A DNA stretch of 6,128 nt from Methanobacteriota archaeon (GTDB lineage: Archaea; Halobacteriota; Methanosarcinia; Methanosarcinales; Methanoperedenaceae). This document shows positions 1 to 4,847 of the stretch, one piece after another. The translations under genes were made by a program, and so were the position numbers. The stretch covers positions 1-6,128 of the forward strand of contig JAHIFK010000148.1 of the NCBI GenBank assembly GCA_018900975.1, written 5' to 3'. The notes below the pieces were generated by a model, which made no database searches, was not told the DNA's origin, and was given only the letters and a program-made list of their open reading frames with translations. Each line of letters starts with the position of its first letter. Position 1 is the first letter of the stretch.

Positions 1-1
1 A

Positions 2-139
2 GATTTTCTTTTAAAACTGGATGAGAGATTTATCAATAAAGAAATCAGCGACCAGAATTATAAAGAACTCAAAGCAAAATACGAAATACAACTTAAAGAT
101 ATAGAGAAACAAATATTAGATGCAGAACTGCATGAATAA
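2..139 (+). CDS. C-terminal SHOCT-like segment of a protein cut by the window edge
   Basis: An open frame enters from the left edge and ends at the TAA at 137-139, giving 45 visible residues. They begin DFLLKLDERFINKE and end AELHE. The pattern (KLDERFINKE, then a tyrosine and ELKAKYE) matches the short C-terminal SHOCT-type helical hairpin found at the ends of many small prokaryotic membrane proteins. The segment aligns without gaps to the last 45 residues of the next gene (nt 457-594), so the missing part was probably a related membrane protein. The SHOCT family is known only as a probable oligomerisation or interaction module, and no function can be assigned. That this is the tail of a gene is clear from the tandem paralog; the nature of the N-terminal part is inference. 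Confidence 0.7.
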   Translation, partial: DFLLKLDERFINKEISDQNYKELKAKYEIQLKDIEKQILDAELHE

Positions 140-142
140 AAA

Positions 143-153
143 AAAATATAATT
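143..153 (+). promoter_or_regulatory. Possible TATA box for the two-helix SHOCT gene
   Basis: An AAATATAATTA-like stretch lies about 20-25 nt upstream of the ATG at 169, the spacing expected for an archaeal promoter with a very short leader. The surroundings are A/T-rich throughout, so chance occurrence is likely. A GGGG at 161-164, four bases before the ATG, could instead act as a weak ribosome binding site on a transcript reading through from the upstream gene. Confidence 0.25.
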
Positions 154-168
154 AATCAACGGGGCAGC

Positions 169-594
169 ATGTCTCAGATAGAACAATATATTAGAAATTT
201 GCCAGGTGGAGATAAATATCTTCACTCACAAATTATAGGTGGAATATTGATAGGGTTAATGCTTGGAATGGTGATTTTTATATTAAATGATATTTATTTT
301 GCGACAGGTTTTATTGCTATCATTTCAACGATTGGTTTTATAATAGTTATTTATTATTATAAACGTTCAGATACAATTTTCAGAGAAAGTGAAACCTCGC
401 TAGAAGATGCAGAAGTTATTCCAGACCAACTGAAAGCACAAAAAGCCAGAATCACAGATTTTTTTTCTAAACTGGACGAGAGGTTCATTAATAAAGAACT
501 GAGTGAAAATAACTACAAAGAACTCAAAGCAAAATACGAAATACAACTTAAAGATATAGAGAAACAAATTGTAGAAACAGAATTACATGAATAA
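169..594 (+). CDS. Small membrane protein with two helices and a C-terminal SHOCT-like domain
   Basis: This 141-residue protein has a polar N-terminus (about 1-19) and two hydrophobic segments at about 21-40 and 44-64. A short acidic linker (about 71-87) follows, then a charged helical C-terminus (about 97-141) with KLDERFINKELSE and ELKAKYE, matching the SHOCT-type short C-terminal domain. The likely arrangement is two membrane passes with the helical tail in the cytoplasm. The start at 169 is chosen because it precedes the first membrane segment and has a GGGG four bases upstream. The tail is a near copy of the truncated gene just upstream (45 aligned residues). The last 8 nt overlap the start of the next gene, so the two are probably cotranslated and may interact through their shared SHOCT-like segments. 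No enzymatic motif is visible and the role is unknown. Confidence 0.8.
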   Translation: MSQIEQYIRNLPGGDKYLHSQIIGGILIGLMLGMVIFILNDIYFATGFIAIISTIGFIIVIYYYKRSDTIFRESETSLEDAEVIPDQLKAQKARITDFFSKLDERFINKELSENNYKELKAKYEIQLKDIEKQIVETELHE

Positions 595-1273
595 AACCAA
601 CAAATCGGAAATCGAAAAGGTTCTTCAGAAACTTGATGAAAAGTTCATCAACAAAGAAATTGATGAAACCATTTACAATGAACTCAAGGCAAAGTATGAA
701 CGCCAGTTAAATGAAGTTGAAAAAAGAGAGATTGAAGAACAGTTATTGGTAGAATCAAAAATCTCAAAACCTGTCAAATTACCGTATGCAGAAAAGCCTG
801 ACGATGATGGAAACTTTACAAAAATAGGCATTACCATATTTGCGATAATTATTATTGTTGGAGTTTTTTTTATAGCAACTCAACTGTTGCAAAGGGAAGC
901 GATGCAAAATGTTGAGTTAAGTCTTTCTGATGTGCAAATAAGAAATATTGGATTATCAAGTGCAACGCTTGAAGTATATATCAATATGTACAATCCAAAT
1001 AATGGTATCACTGCTACTCTTGACAGAATGGACTATTCTGTATATGCAAATGGAAATAATCTCGGAAACGGTCAAATAACACAAAGAGTTGATATACCCC
1101 CACAAGGAACCAAAACGGTTTCTTCCACATTTCAGGTCTCTTATGCTGGAGCAATTGGCACCGCTTGGTCTGCTTTAACGGGCGGTGTGAACATCAAATG
1201 GAATTTGAAAGGAACTGCTTATTTTGATACTCCTTTGGGAACACTTAATATTCCCATAAATCAATATAAATAA
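587..1273 (+). CDS. Membrane-anchored LEA14/WHy-like protein with N-terminal SHOCT-like segment
   Basis: The protein has 228 residues. Residues about 8-52 (VLQKLDEKFINKE, then ELKAKYERQL) form a third copy of the SHOCT-like helical segment seen in the two upstream genes. A single hydrophobic helix follows at about 80-98. Residues about 107-226 are rich in beta strands and resemble the LEA14 / water-stress-and-hypersensitive (WHy) fold: alternating hydrophobic strands, the NPN turn at 136-138 after a strand, a YSVYANGNNLGNG segment at 150-162, and a repeated strand pattern ending LGTLNIPI. The predicted layout is a cytoplasmic SHOCT-like segment, a membrane helix and an external LEA14-like domain. 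LEA type 2 domains are linked to stress tolerance and membrane or protein stabilisation in other organisms; the role here is unproven. The ATG overlaps the preceding gene by 8 nt and lacks a visible ribosome binding site, suggesting translational coupling. Confidence 0.8.
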   Translation: MNKTNKSEIEKVLQKLDEKFINKEIDETIYNELKAKYERQLNEVEKREIEEQLLVESKISKPVKLPYAEKPDDDGNFTKIGITIFAIIIIVGVFFIATQLLQREAMQNVELSLSDVQIRNIGLSSATLEVYINMYNPNNGITATLDRMDYSVYANGNNLGNGQITQRVDIPPQGTKTVSSTFQVSYAGAIGTAWSALTGGVNIKWNLKGTAYFDTPLGTLNIPINQYK

Positions 1274-1291
1274 ACTGATTAGCTTTTTATA

Positions 1292-1332
1292 TTTGTCTTT
1301 CTAACGTTTTTTTTTCTATGCAAAAAGACAAA
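1292..1332. terminator. Hairpin between convergent genes, T-rich loop
   Basis: TTTGTCTTT at 1292-1300 pairs perfectly with AAAGACAAA at 1324-1332 (9 bp). The 23-nt loop contains a run of nine T at 1307-1315. It lies just after the stop of the LEA14-like gene (1271-1273) and just before the end of the convergent PKD gene (1338). The T run fits archaeal oligo-T termination of plus-strand transcripts, and the stem could help stop transcription from both sides. The stem is A/T-rich and weak. Confidence 0.5.
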
Positions 1333-1337
1333 GACAA

Positions 1338-1790
1338 TTAAAACATTTTATCAGAAATATTTATATCTTCCGATGGCTGATGTTCATCTTTTTTAGGTTT
1401 CGAGGTAGCCTCGTTTTCAGGTATATTATCAGGAGATTCACTAATTGAATTTAATGCATGGTCAGTTACTATTCTTATTACATAATACATTATTGTTCTT
1501 TTATTTTTCCAAATGAATTTAATAACAGTTAAATCACCTAATCCGACAGATGCGGTTTGTGGGGGAGATGTTGCTGTATTAGGCGGAAATTGTGGGCATG
1601 TCGCTTCCACAGTTAATGTAACATTATATTTTCCCCTCTTTGAAAAATAGTGAGTTATTTTCTTTTGGTTAGTTGTTTCAGGTGGAGAGCCGTCACCAAA
1701 ATTCCATATATATTTTCCAATAGTGTGAGGACAATTCGTTTGGCATCCAGATGCGTCAAATGTTTTCTGATACCCGAATATATTGCTCAT
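1338..1790 (-). CDS. PKD-domain protein lacking a signal peptide, probably N-terminally shortened
   Basis: The product has 150 residues. Residues about 11-63 are a recognisable PKD (Ig-like) domain: FDASG at 11-15, YIWNFGDGSPP at 27-37, then HYFSKRGKYNVTLTV at 47-61. PKD domains are usually extracellular modules of archaeal surface proteins. This copy lacks the first strand normally found before FDASG and has no signal peptide; an in-frame TAA lies 9 nt upstream of the ATG, so the frame cannot be extended. After the domain come a Pro/Thr-rich stretch (about 66-81), a hydrophobic/basic segment (about 84-108) and a charged, hydrophilic tail rich in Lys, Glu and Pro (about 118-150). No membrane helix or surface-anchor motif is evident. 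It may be the remnant of a larger surface protein or a small stand-alone PKD protein. The gene diverges from the acetyltransferase gene at 1952 and converges with the LEA14-like gene. Confidence 0.65.
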   Translation of the reverse strand: MSNIFGYQKTFDASGCQTNCPHTIGKYIWNFGDGSPPETTNQKKITHYFSKRGKYNVTLTVEATCPQFPPNTATSPPQTASVGLGDLTVIKFIWKNKRTIMYYVIRIVTDHALNSISESPDNIPENEATSKPKKDEHQPSEDINISDKMF

Positions 1791-1857
1791 ACTTATTTAC
1801 TATTAAAAGTTCAACCATTACTTAAATATTCTGGTTCTGTATTTTTCATTTGGTCTC

Positions 1858-1915
1858 TGCACCTAAAGTATCTCGAAAATATCACTTTAGGTGCAACTTT
1901 ACGACTTTAGGTGCA
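1858..1915. promoter_or_regulatory. Three copies of a 12-bp motif in the divergent control region
   Basis: ACTTTAGGTGCA occurs at 1884-1895 and again at 1904-1915, exactly 20 bp apart. Its perfect inverse TGCACCTAAAGT occurs at 1858-1869. Copies 1 and 2 form a 12-bp perfect inverted repeat around a 14-bp spacer. Copies 2 and 3 are direct repeats about two helical turns apart. The cluster sits between the divergent starts of the PKD gene (1790) and the acetyltransferase gene (1952), directly upstream of a TATA-like box. This is the geometry of a multi-site operator. A hairpin in RNA or the scar of a mobile element are alternatives. Confidence 0.6.
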
Positions 1916-1930
1916 AAATTGTTTTAAGTG
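1916..1930 (+). promoter_or_regulatory. Likely leaderless promoter of the acetyltransferase gene
   Basis: TTTTAA at 1922-1927, preceded by an A-rich stretch that could serve as the BRE, lies about 25 nt before the ATG at 1952. No Shine-Dalgarno-like sequence precedes the ATG. The distance fits archaeal transcription starting at or next to the start codon. The third ACTTTAGGTGCA copy abuts this box. Confidence 0.35.
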
Positions 1931-1951
1931 AAACCTCTACTATACTGAAAC

Positions 1952-2383
1952 ATGGACTCGGATTCAAATAATGAAATACAGAAAATATGTGATAAATTAA
2001 AAGAACATTACAATATTTTGGAAAAAGAATATCTTTTATGTGATTGTTCTAACGGTAAATTTAAACAAACAATTTCCAAAGATGGAAAAGATATCGGAGG
2101 GATAGACATAACACCTAATGAAGAAGGTATCGTTGTTATTAATGGTATTGCATTTGCGAAACAAGAAAGAAATAAAGGAAATGGAAGAAAAGTATTAGCT
2201 ATGATATTTTGTGATACAAAAGTAGTAAAAATTTTAGCTGCATCTGTCGATAAGAGTATAGAATTTTACAGAAAAATGGGAGCTGATATAAATTCCCAAA
2301 AGAATTATGATGTTGAAATTATACGGGAAAAATTTTTTGAAAAAAATATTGAGAAGGTTAAATCGTGTCTAAAAATTATTTAA
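1952..2383 (+). CDS. GNAT-like N-acetyltransferase
   Basis: The product has 143 residues, a usual size for a single GNAT domain. After a charged helical N-terminus (about 6-25), residues 38-69 look like the central strands (IGGIDITPNEEGIVVINGIAF). The acetyl-CoA pyrophosphate-binding motif follows as QERNKGNGRKVL at 71-82, matching the family pattern Q/R-x-x-G-x-G/A. The later motif appears as VDKSIEFYRKMGA at 99-111, the usual SxxxYxKxGF-like end of the fold. These support acetyl-CoA-dependent acyl transfer to an amine; the substrate cannot be told. The core motifs are complete, so it is probably functional. The gene is A/T-rich and Lys/Ile-rich, like the genes to its left. It is transcribed alone, with a control region upstream and a hairpin 46 nt downstream. 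Confidence 0.7.
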   Translation: MDSDSNNEIQKICDKLKEHYNILEKEYLLCDCSNGKFKQTISKDGKDIGGIDITPNEEGIVVINGIAFAKQERNKGNGRKVLAMIFCDTKVVKILAASVDKSIEFYRKMGADINSQKNYDVEIIREKFFEKNIEKVKSCLKII

Positions 2384-2429
2384 ATTATTTGATAACATAT
2401 TATTTTTTTTGAGAACCAAACACAGAGGA

Positions 2430-2451
2430 TGAAAAAATTTCGATTTTTTCA
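2430..2451 (+). terminator. Perfect 9-bp hairpin with UUCG tetraloop after the acetyltransferase gene
   Basis: TGAAAAAAT at 2430-2438 and ATTTTTTCA at 2443-2451 pair without mismatch around TTCG at 2439-2442, a tetraloop known to stabilise RNA hairpins. It lies 46 nt after the acetyltransferase stop, and T-rich stretches lie on both sides (about 2401-2410 and 2465-2476). A terminator or 3'-end stabiliser of the acetyltransferase mRNA is the simplest reading. The stem is nearly all A-T, so its stability depends on the loop. Confidence 0.5.
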
Positions 2452-2623
2452 GGGGATACTTTTCCGTTTTTTTCTTAATTTGTTCCCTTTCTTCAGGCAA
2501 CCCGTCATTGCTTGCTCTATCTTTTGCTAAGCATGAGCTTGATTTCCAGATTTAGATGGTCTTAGTAATTACTTAAAATGGAAATATATTGAAAATATGA
2601 CCTTATCATCAGACGATTTTTGA

Positions 2624-2727
2624 AACAGTTCAACTACTGGAGTTCAAACTCTTGAAATGATGAAAAACCAACATCTACTTCAGAAAAACCGCTTTCTACA
2701 CCAGGATTCGGAGACCAAATAAGTTAG
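2624..2727 (+). pseudogene. Possible decayed C-terminus of a Ser/Thr/Pro-rich surface protein
   Basis: Two plus-strand frames carry low-complexity Ser/Thr-rich peptides end to end. Nt 2624-2656 reads NSSTTGVQTLE. After a frame change, 2656-2727 reads NDEKPTSTSEKPLSTPGFGDQIS and stops. A Thr/Ser/Pro linker ending in TPGFG is typical of the stalk and PGF signature just before the C-terminal membrane helix of archaeal surface proteins sorted by archaeosortase. Here no hydrophobic helix or basic tail follows, and no intact upstream gene exists. If real, it is a frameshifted and truncated relic. The match is short and could be chance. The minus strand of the same stretch also reads openly, as part of a frame ending at 2634. 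Confidence 0.25.
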
Positions 2728-2873
2728 GAAATAATTTTTATCTGGCACAGTGAAAAAGTGCAATATTTTGTTGGATTGTCCAGATGATTGCACCTTTTTA
2801 TGTCATTGGGATGATATTCGCAAACTGCTGGCGTTGCAGATATTTCCCATTTAGAATTTTTAGTTTCACTCAA
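2724..2873 (-). CDS. Candidate 49-residue Cys/His-rich small protein behind dadD
   Basis: A minus-strand frame runs from a TTG at 2871-2873, overlapping the dadD stop by 8 nt, to a TAA at 2724-2726. It contains WEISATPAVCEYHPNDIKRC followed by NHLDNPTKYCTFSLC. The cysteines at 18, 28, 38 and 43 and histidines at 21 and 30 could form a small zinc-binding site. The only usable start is TTG; the ATG at about 2850 is in another frame. No ribosome binding site is clear. Overlap with the dadD stop would allow translational coupling. Against it: the hairpin at 2753-2799 lies inside the frame, and the A/T-rich context makes a relic possible. The same frame continues past the TAA for about 29 open codons to a TAG at 2634, hinting at a longer ancestral gene with a nonsense change. 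No family was recognised. Confidence 0.35.
   Translation of the reverse strand: MSETKNSKWEISATPAVCEYHPNDIKRCNHLDNPTKYCTFSLCQIKIIS
2753..2799 (-). terminator. Hairpin with flanking T5 downstream of dadD
   Basis: GTGCAAT at 2758-2764 pairs with ATTGCAC at 2787-2793. After a one-base bulge at 2794, AAAAA (2753-2757) pairs with TTTTT (2795-2799). Read on the minus strand it is a stem followed directly by five T, about 70-110 nt after the dadD stop, so it could end the dadD transcript. The 22-nt loop is long. The stem also falls in the two cysteine regions of the candidate mini-ORF, so one of the two readings may be fortuitous. Confidence 0.35.
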
Positions 2874-4131
2874 TGATATTTCTCATCGCATACCCCGCAT
2901 CCCTGATGATTTTCTCCTCATCAAGCCCCACAACCCTCCGGTCCTCCATCAGCACCTTCCCATTAACAATAGTCGTCCTCACATCGCACCCCGACGCGCC
3001 GTGAACAAGAGCAGAAACAGGATTTGGGGACATGAATTGCGGTTTCTTGATATCAACAACAATAATATCAGCGAGCTTTCCAGGCGCAAGCGCTCCCGCA
3101 TTTATCCCCAGCGCCCGCGCGCCGTTTACCGTTGCCATCTTAAGCACGGTGTACGCAGGCATCGCTCGCGGGTCTTTGAGCCTGTGCAGGAGAGAAGCGG
3201 ACCGCATCTCCTTCCACATATCAAGGCTGCCGCCCGAAGCAGCGCCGTCAGTGCCCAGCGCCACATTAATGCCCTTTTCAAGCATCTGCGGCACAGGCGC
3301 TATCCCGGCGCCGAGCGCCATGTTGCTTGATGGGCAGTGGACTACGTTGCCATCTTTATCCTTGAGAATATCGATATCGTCATCCGATAACCAGATGCAA
3401 TGCGCGGCAACCACACCTGACCCGAGCAAACCGATGCTGTTGAGATGGTTTATCGAGCACATCCCGTAACGTTCTTTCATCGTCTTCAGTTCATTTTCTG
3501 TCTCAAGCACATGAATATGGACCCTTGAATTATCTCTCGCTGCCAGTTCCTTCACTCTTATAAGGAATTCCTTTGAACACGAGACTGACGAGTGGGGCGC
3601 ATACATCGTTGTGATCCTGCCATCTGCGGCGCCTTTCCATTTTTTTGCAAATTTCTCCCTGCTCTTCAGTTTTGTCTCTGCATCCTCGTTCAACCCCTCT
3701 ATCATCCCGTATCCAAGAGCTGCTCTCAAGCCCGAACCTTGCACGACCTGAGCCACTTCATCCTCATGGAAATACATATCTGCGAACGTGGTTGTCCCTG
3801 AGCGTATCATCTCAAGAACCCCAAGATAAGCGCCAGATCGCACATCTGCGGGAGTAAGATTCATCTCTGCCAATTGTATCTTTTTTATCCATTCGCCGTA
3901 TGATAAACCATCGGCATACCCGTGAAAAAGCGTCATTGGCACATGCGTATGCGCATTGATCAGACCCGGCATGACAGCACAGCCCCGCGCATCTATCACT
4001 TTATCGGCTTTTTCTTTCGTATCCTTACCCACGAACGTTATCAAACCATTATCAACGACCACAGTTCCGTTATCGATGAACGCGCCGTCCATGGTAAGCA
4101 CGATACCGCCCTTGATAATGAGGTCTGCCAT
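2866..4131 (-). CDS. dadD: MTA/SAH/5'-deoxyadenosine deaminase (MtaD/DadD-type amidohydrolase)
   Basis: The product has 421 residues, full length for this metal-dependent amidohydrolase family, which removes the 6-amino group of 5'-methylthioadenosine, S-adenosylhomocysteine or 5'-deoxyadenosine to give the inosine analogue and ammonia. The N-terminal beta-sandwich strands (1-55) and C-terminal strands (about 353-400) flank the TIM barrel. Metal and catalytic residues are all present: H61 and H63 in NAHTHVPM, H207 and E210 in HIHVLETE, H244 in AAHCIWL, and D295 in LGTDGAASGG. HCPSSNMALGAG at 265-276 is also characteristic. In methanogens this enzyme recycles by-products of SAM and radical-SAM chemistry, and DadD prefers 5'-deoxyadenosine; substrate choice here is inferred. 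The ATG at 4131 is favoured because a TATA-like box lies about 25 nt upstream, giving a leaderless mRNA. The gene is cytosolic, much richer in G+C than the region to its left, and separated from rdgB by 170 bp containing a hairpin repeat. Confidence 0.93.
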   Translation of the reverse strand: MADLIIKGGIVLTMDGAFIDNGTVVVDNGLITFVGKDTKEKADKVIDARGCAVMPGLINAHTHVPMTLFHGYADGLSYGEWIKKIQLAEMNLTPADVRSGAYLGVLEMIRSGTTTFADMYFHEDEVAQVVQGSGLRAALGYGMIEGLNEDAETKLKSREKFAKKWKGAADGRITTMYAPHSSVSCSKEFLIRVKELAARDNSRVHIHVLETENELKTMKERYGMCSINHLNSIGLLGSGVVAAHCIWLSDDDIDILKDKDGNVVHCPSSNMALGAGIAPVPQMLEKGINVALGTDGAASGGSLDMWKEMRSASLLHRLKDPRAMPAYTVLKMATVNGARALGINAGALAPGKLADIIVVDIKKPQFMSPNPVSALVHGASGCDVRTTIVNGKVLMEDRRVVGLDEEKIIRDAGYAMRNIIE

Positions 4132-4151
4132 GGAGAGTTATATGGGTGGAA

Positions 4152-4160
4152 CTATAAATT
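4152..4160 (-). promoter_or_regulatory. TATA box of dadD
   Basis: On the minus strand AATTTATAG is centred about 25 nt before the ATG at 4131, in a locally A/T-rich patch of otherwise G+C-rich DNA. The sequence between box and ATG has no Shine-Dalgarno, as expected for a leaderless archaeal transcript. It implies that dadD has its own promoter, independent of lysC-rdgB. Confidence 0.5.
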
Positions 4161-4200
4161 AAGGCTTCTTCAAGGAAAAATGACCGCATAAGACTATTCG

Positions 4201-4267
4201 ACCACAGAGAACACGGAGAGCACAGAGCGTTGAAGCTTTTCTCTGTGTTCTTCGTGATCTCTGTGGT
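4201..4267. repeat. 27-bp imperfect inverted repeat built of 9-bp units
   Basis: Arms 4201-4227 and 4241-4267 are complementary at 24 of 27 positions around a 13-nt loop. Each arm consists of about three tandem 9-mers of the form CACRGAGAR (4203-4211, 4212-4220, 4221-4227 on the plus strand, mirrored at 4241-4265). It lies between the rdgB stop (4302) and the dadD promoter. No T run follows either arm, so it is not a simple terminator. Sequences of this CACAGAGAA type recur between genes in several archaeal and bacterial genomes (from memory, not checked). It may act as an mRNA 3'-end structure for the lysC-rdgB transcript. Confidence 0.8.
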
Positions 4268-4301
4268 TTCAGATCGTAATTACTAATAAGTTCTAATGCT
4301 C

Positions 4302-4847
4302 TTATTTCAACCAATCTGCAAACTTCAAGAGCGCCCTGTACCTGTGGGAAAGCCTGTTCTTCTCTTCTTCTGCCATTTCCCCGAACGTCCTCCCACCCAC
4401 TGAAAATATCGGGTCATATCCAAATCCCGCGTTCCCCCTTCCTTCTAGCGAAATTTCCCCCATCACTTCACCCGTGAAAACCCGCGCCTTTTCACCCGGA
4501 ACACAGTACCCTATAGCGCATCTGAACACCGCGCTCCTGTCTGTGTCCCCCTTCATCAGTTTCAGTATCCTGTCATTACCAAGAGTATCGAAAACATACG
4601 CAGAATAAGGACCTGGAAACCCCCCAAGCGCCCTTATGAACAAGCCTGAATCATCAACCATGACCTCGGTGCCAAGTTTGTCCGCAGCCCATTCAGCCCC
4701 GAAAGATGCGATCTTTTCAAGCTCATCCTCCTGAAGCTCAGGATACCCGCAGTTGTTCTGCTCAACAGTTATACCAAGCGGTGAGAGGATGTCCCCAGCT
4801 TCTTTTACTTTATGGGAATTCCCCGTAACAAAGATTATTTTTCTCAT
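4302..4847 (-). CDS. rdgB: XTP/dITP pyrophosphatase (HAM1/RdgB family)
   Basis: The product has 181 residues, typical for archaeal HAM1 proteins. The enzyme hydrolyses non-canonical purine triphosphates (dITP, XTP, ITP) to monophosphate and pyrophosphate, keeping deaminated purines out of DNA and RNA in the cytosol. The signature motifs are all present: TGNSHK at 8-13, the acidic pair E40/D41, VDDSGLFI at 64-71 with the metal-binding/catalytic acidic residues, PGPYSAY at 78-84, GFGYDPIF at 141-148 and SHRYRAL at 167-173. Y84 stands where arginine is common in bacterial homologues (SAR). The ATG overlaps the stop of the upstream small membrane protein gene by one base (TAATG) and has no ribosome binding site of its own, which argues for translation by reinitiation. 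It is probably the last gene of the lysC operon. Confidence 0.93.
   Translation of the reverse strand: MRKIIFVTGNSHKVKEAGDILSPLGITVEQNNCGYPELQEDELEKIASFGAEWAADKLGTEVMVDDSGLFIRALGGFPGPYSAYVFDTLGNDRILKLMKGDTDRSAVFRCAIGYCVPGEKARVFTGEVMGEISLEGRGNAGFGYDPIFSVGGRTFGEMAEEEKNRLSHRYRALLKFADWLK

Larger units (their letters stand above)
2..594 (+). repeat. Direct repeat of a 138-bp SHOCT-coding segment (2-139 and 457-594)
   Basis: The segments 2-139 and 457-594 align with a constant offset of 455 bp and no gaps. By hand count about 117 of 138 positions agree. The central block 62-114 / 517-569 is identical over 53 bp, including all third codon positions, while both flanks have many substitutions. Each copy ends in the same CATGAATAA. 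In copy 2 the ATG inside this string is the start of the following gene. In copy 1 the same ATG opens only a few codons before a stop. A third, more diverged relative of the segment is coded at the N-terminus of the gene at 587-1273. Confidence 0.85.
2384..2865. other. Long intergenic stretch with decayed and very small reading frames
   Basis: About 480 bp separate the acetyltransferase stop from the dadD stop, and no full-size gene fits. It holds the UUCG hairpin (2430-2451), a T-rich tract, a possible plus-strand surface-protein remnant (2624-2727), a minus-strand Cys/His-rich mini-ORF (2724-2873) and a hairpin inside that ORF (2753-2799). Nothing recognisable was seen at 2552-2623. The base composition stays A/T-rich up to about 2860 and then rises sharply in G+C. 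Confidence 0.6.

Noticed and set aside
1650..1910. Plus-strand 86-codon frame opposite the PKD gene
   Set aside because: It is antisense to the PKD domain motifs, has no recognisable domain, and runs into the palindromic motif cluster.
1858..1915. CRISPR-like or insertion-sequence end reading of the 12-bp motif cluster
   Set aside because: There are too few copies, spacers of unequal length and no transposase or cas gene nearby; an operator fits better.
2429..2530. Plus-strand 33-codon frame starting MKKFRFFQGI with GAGG just before the ATG
   Set aside because: The GAGG is directly against the ATG with no spacing, the start lies in the UUCG hairpin, and the peptide is Phe-rich low complexity from T-runs.
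2369..2551. Minus-strand open stretch of 60 codons containing DGLPEEREQIKKK
   Set aside because: It has no start codon before an internal TTG, overlaps the acetyltransferase 3' end and the UUCG hairpin, and no family is recognised. It may be a relic, but there is not enough support.
3001..4191. Several plus-strand frames of 68-145 codons opposite dadD
   Set aside because: They are shadows of the G+C-richer dadD coding sequence, which has complete active-site motifs on the minus strand.
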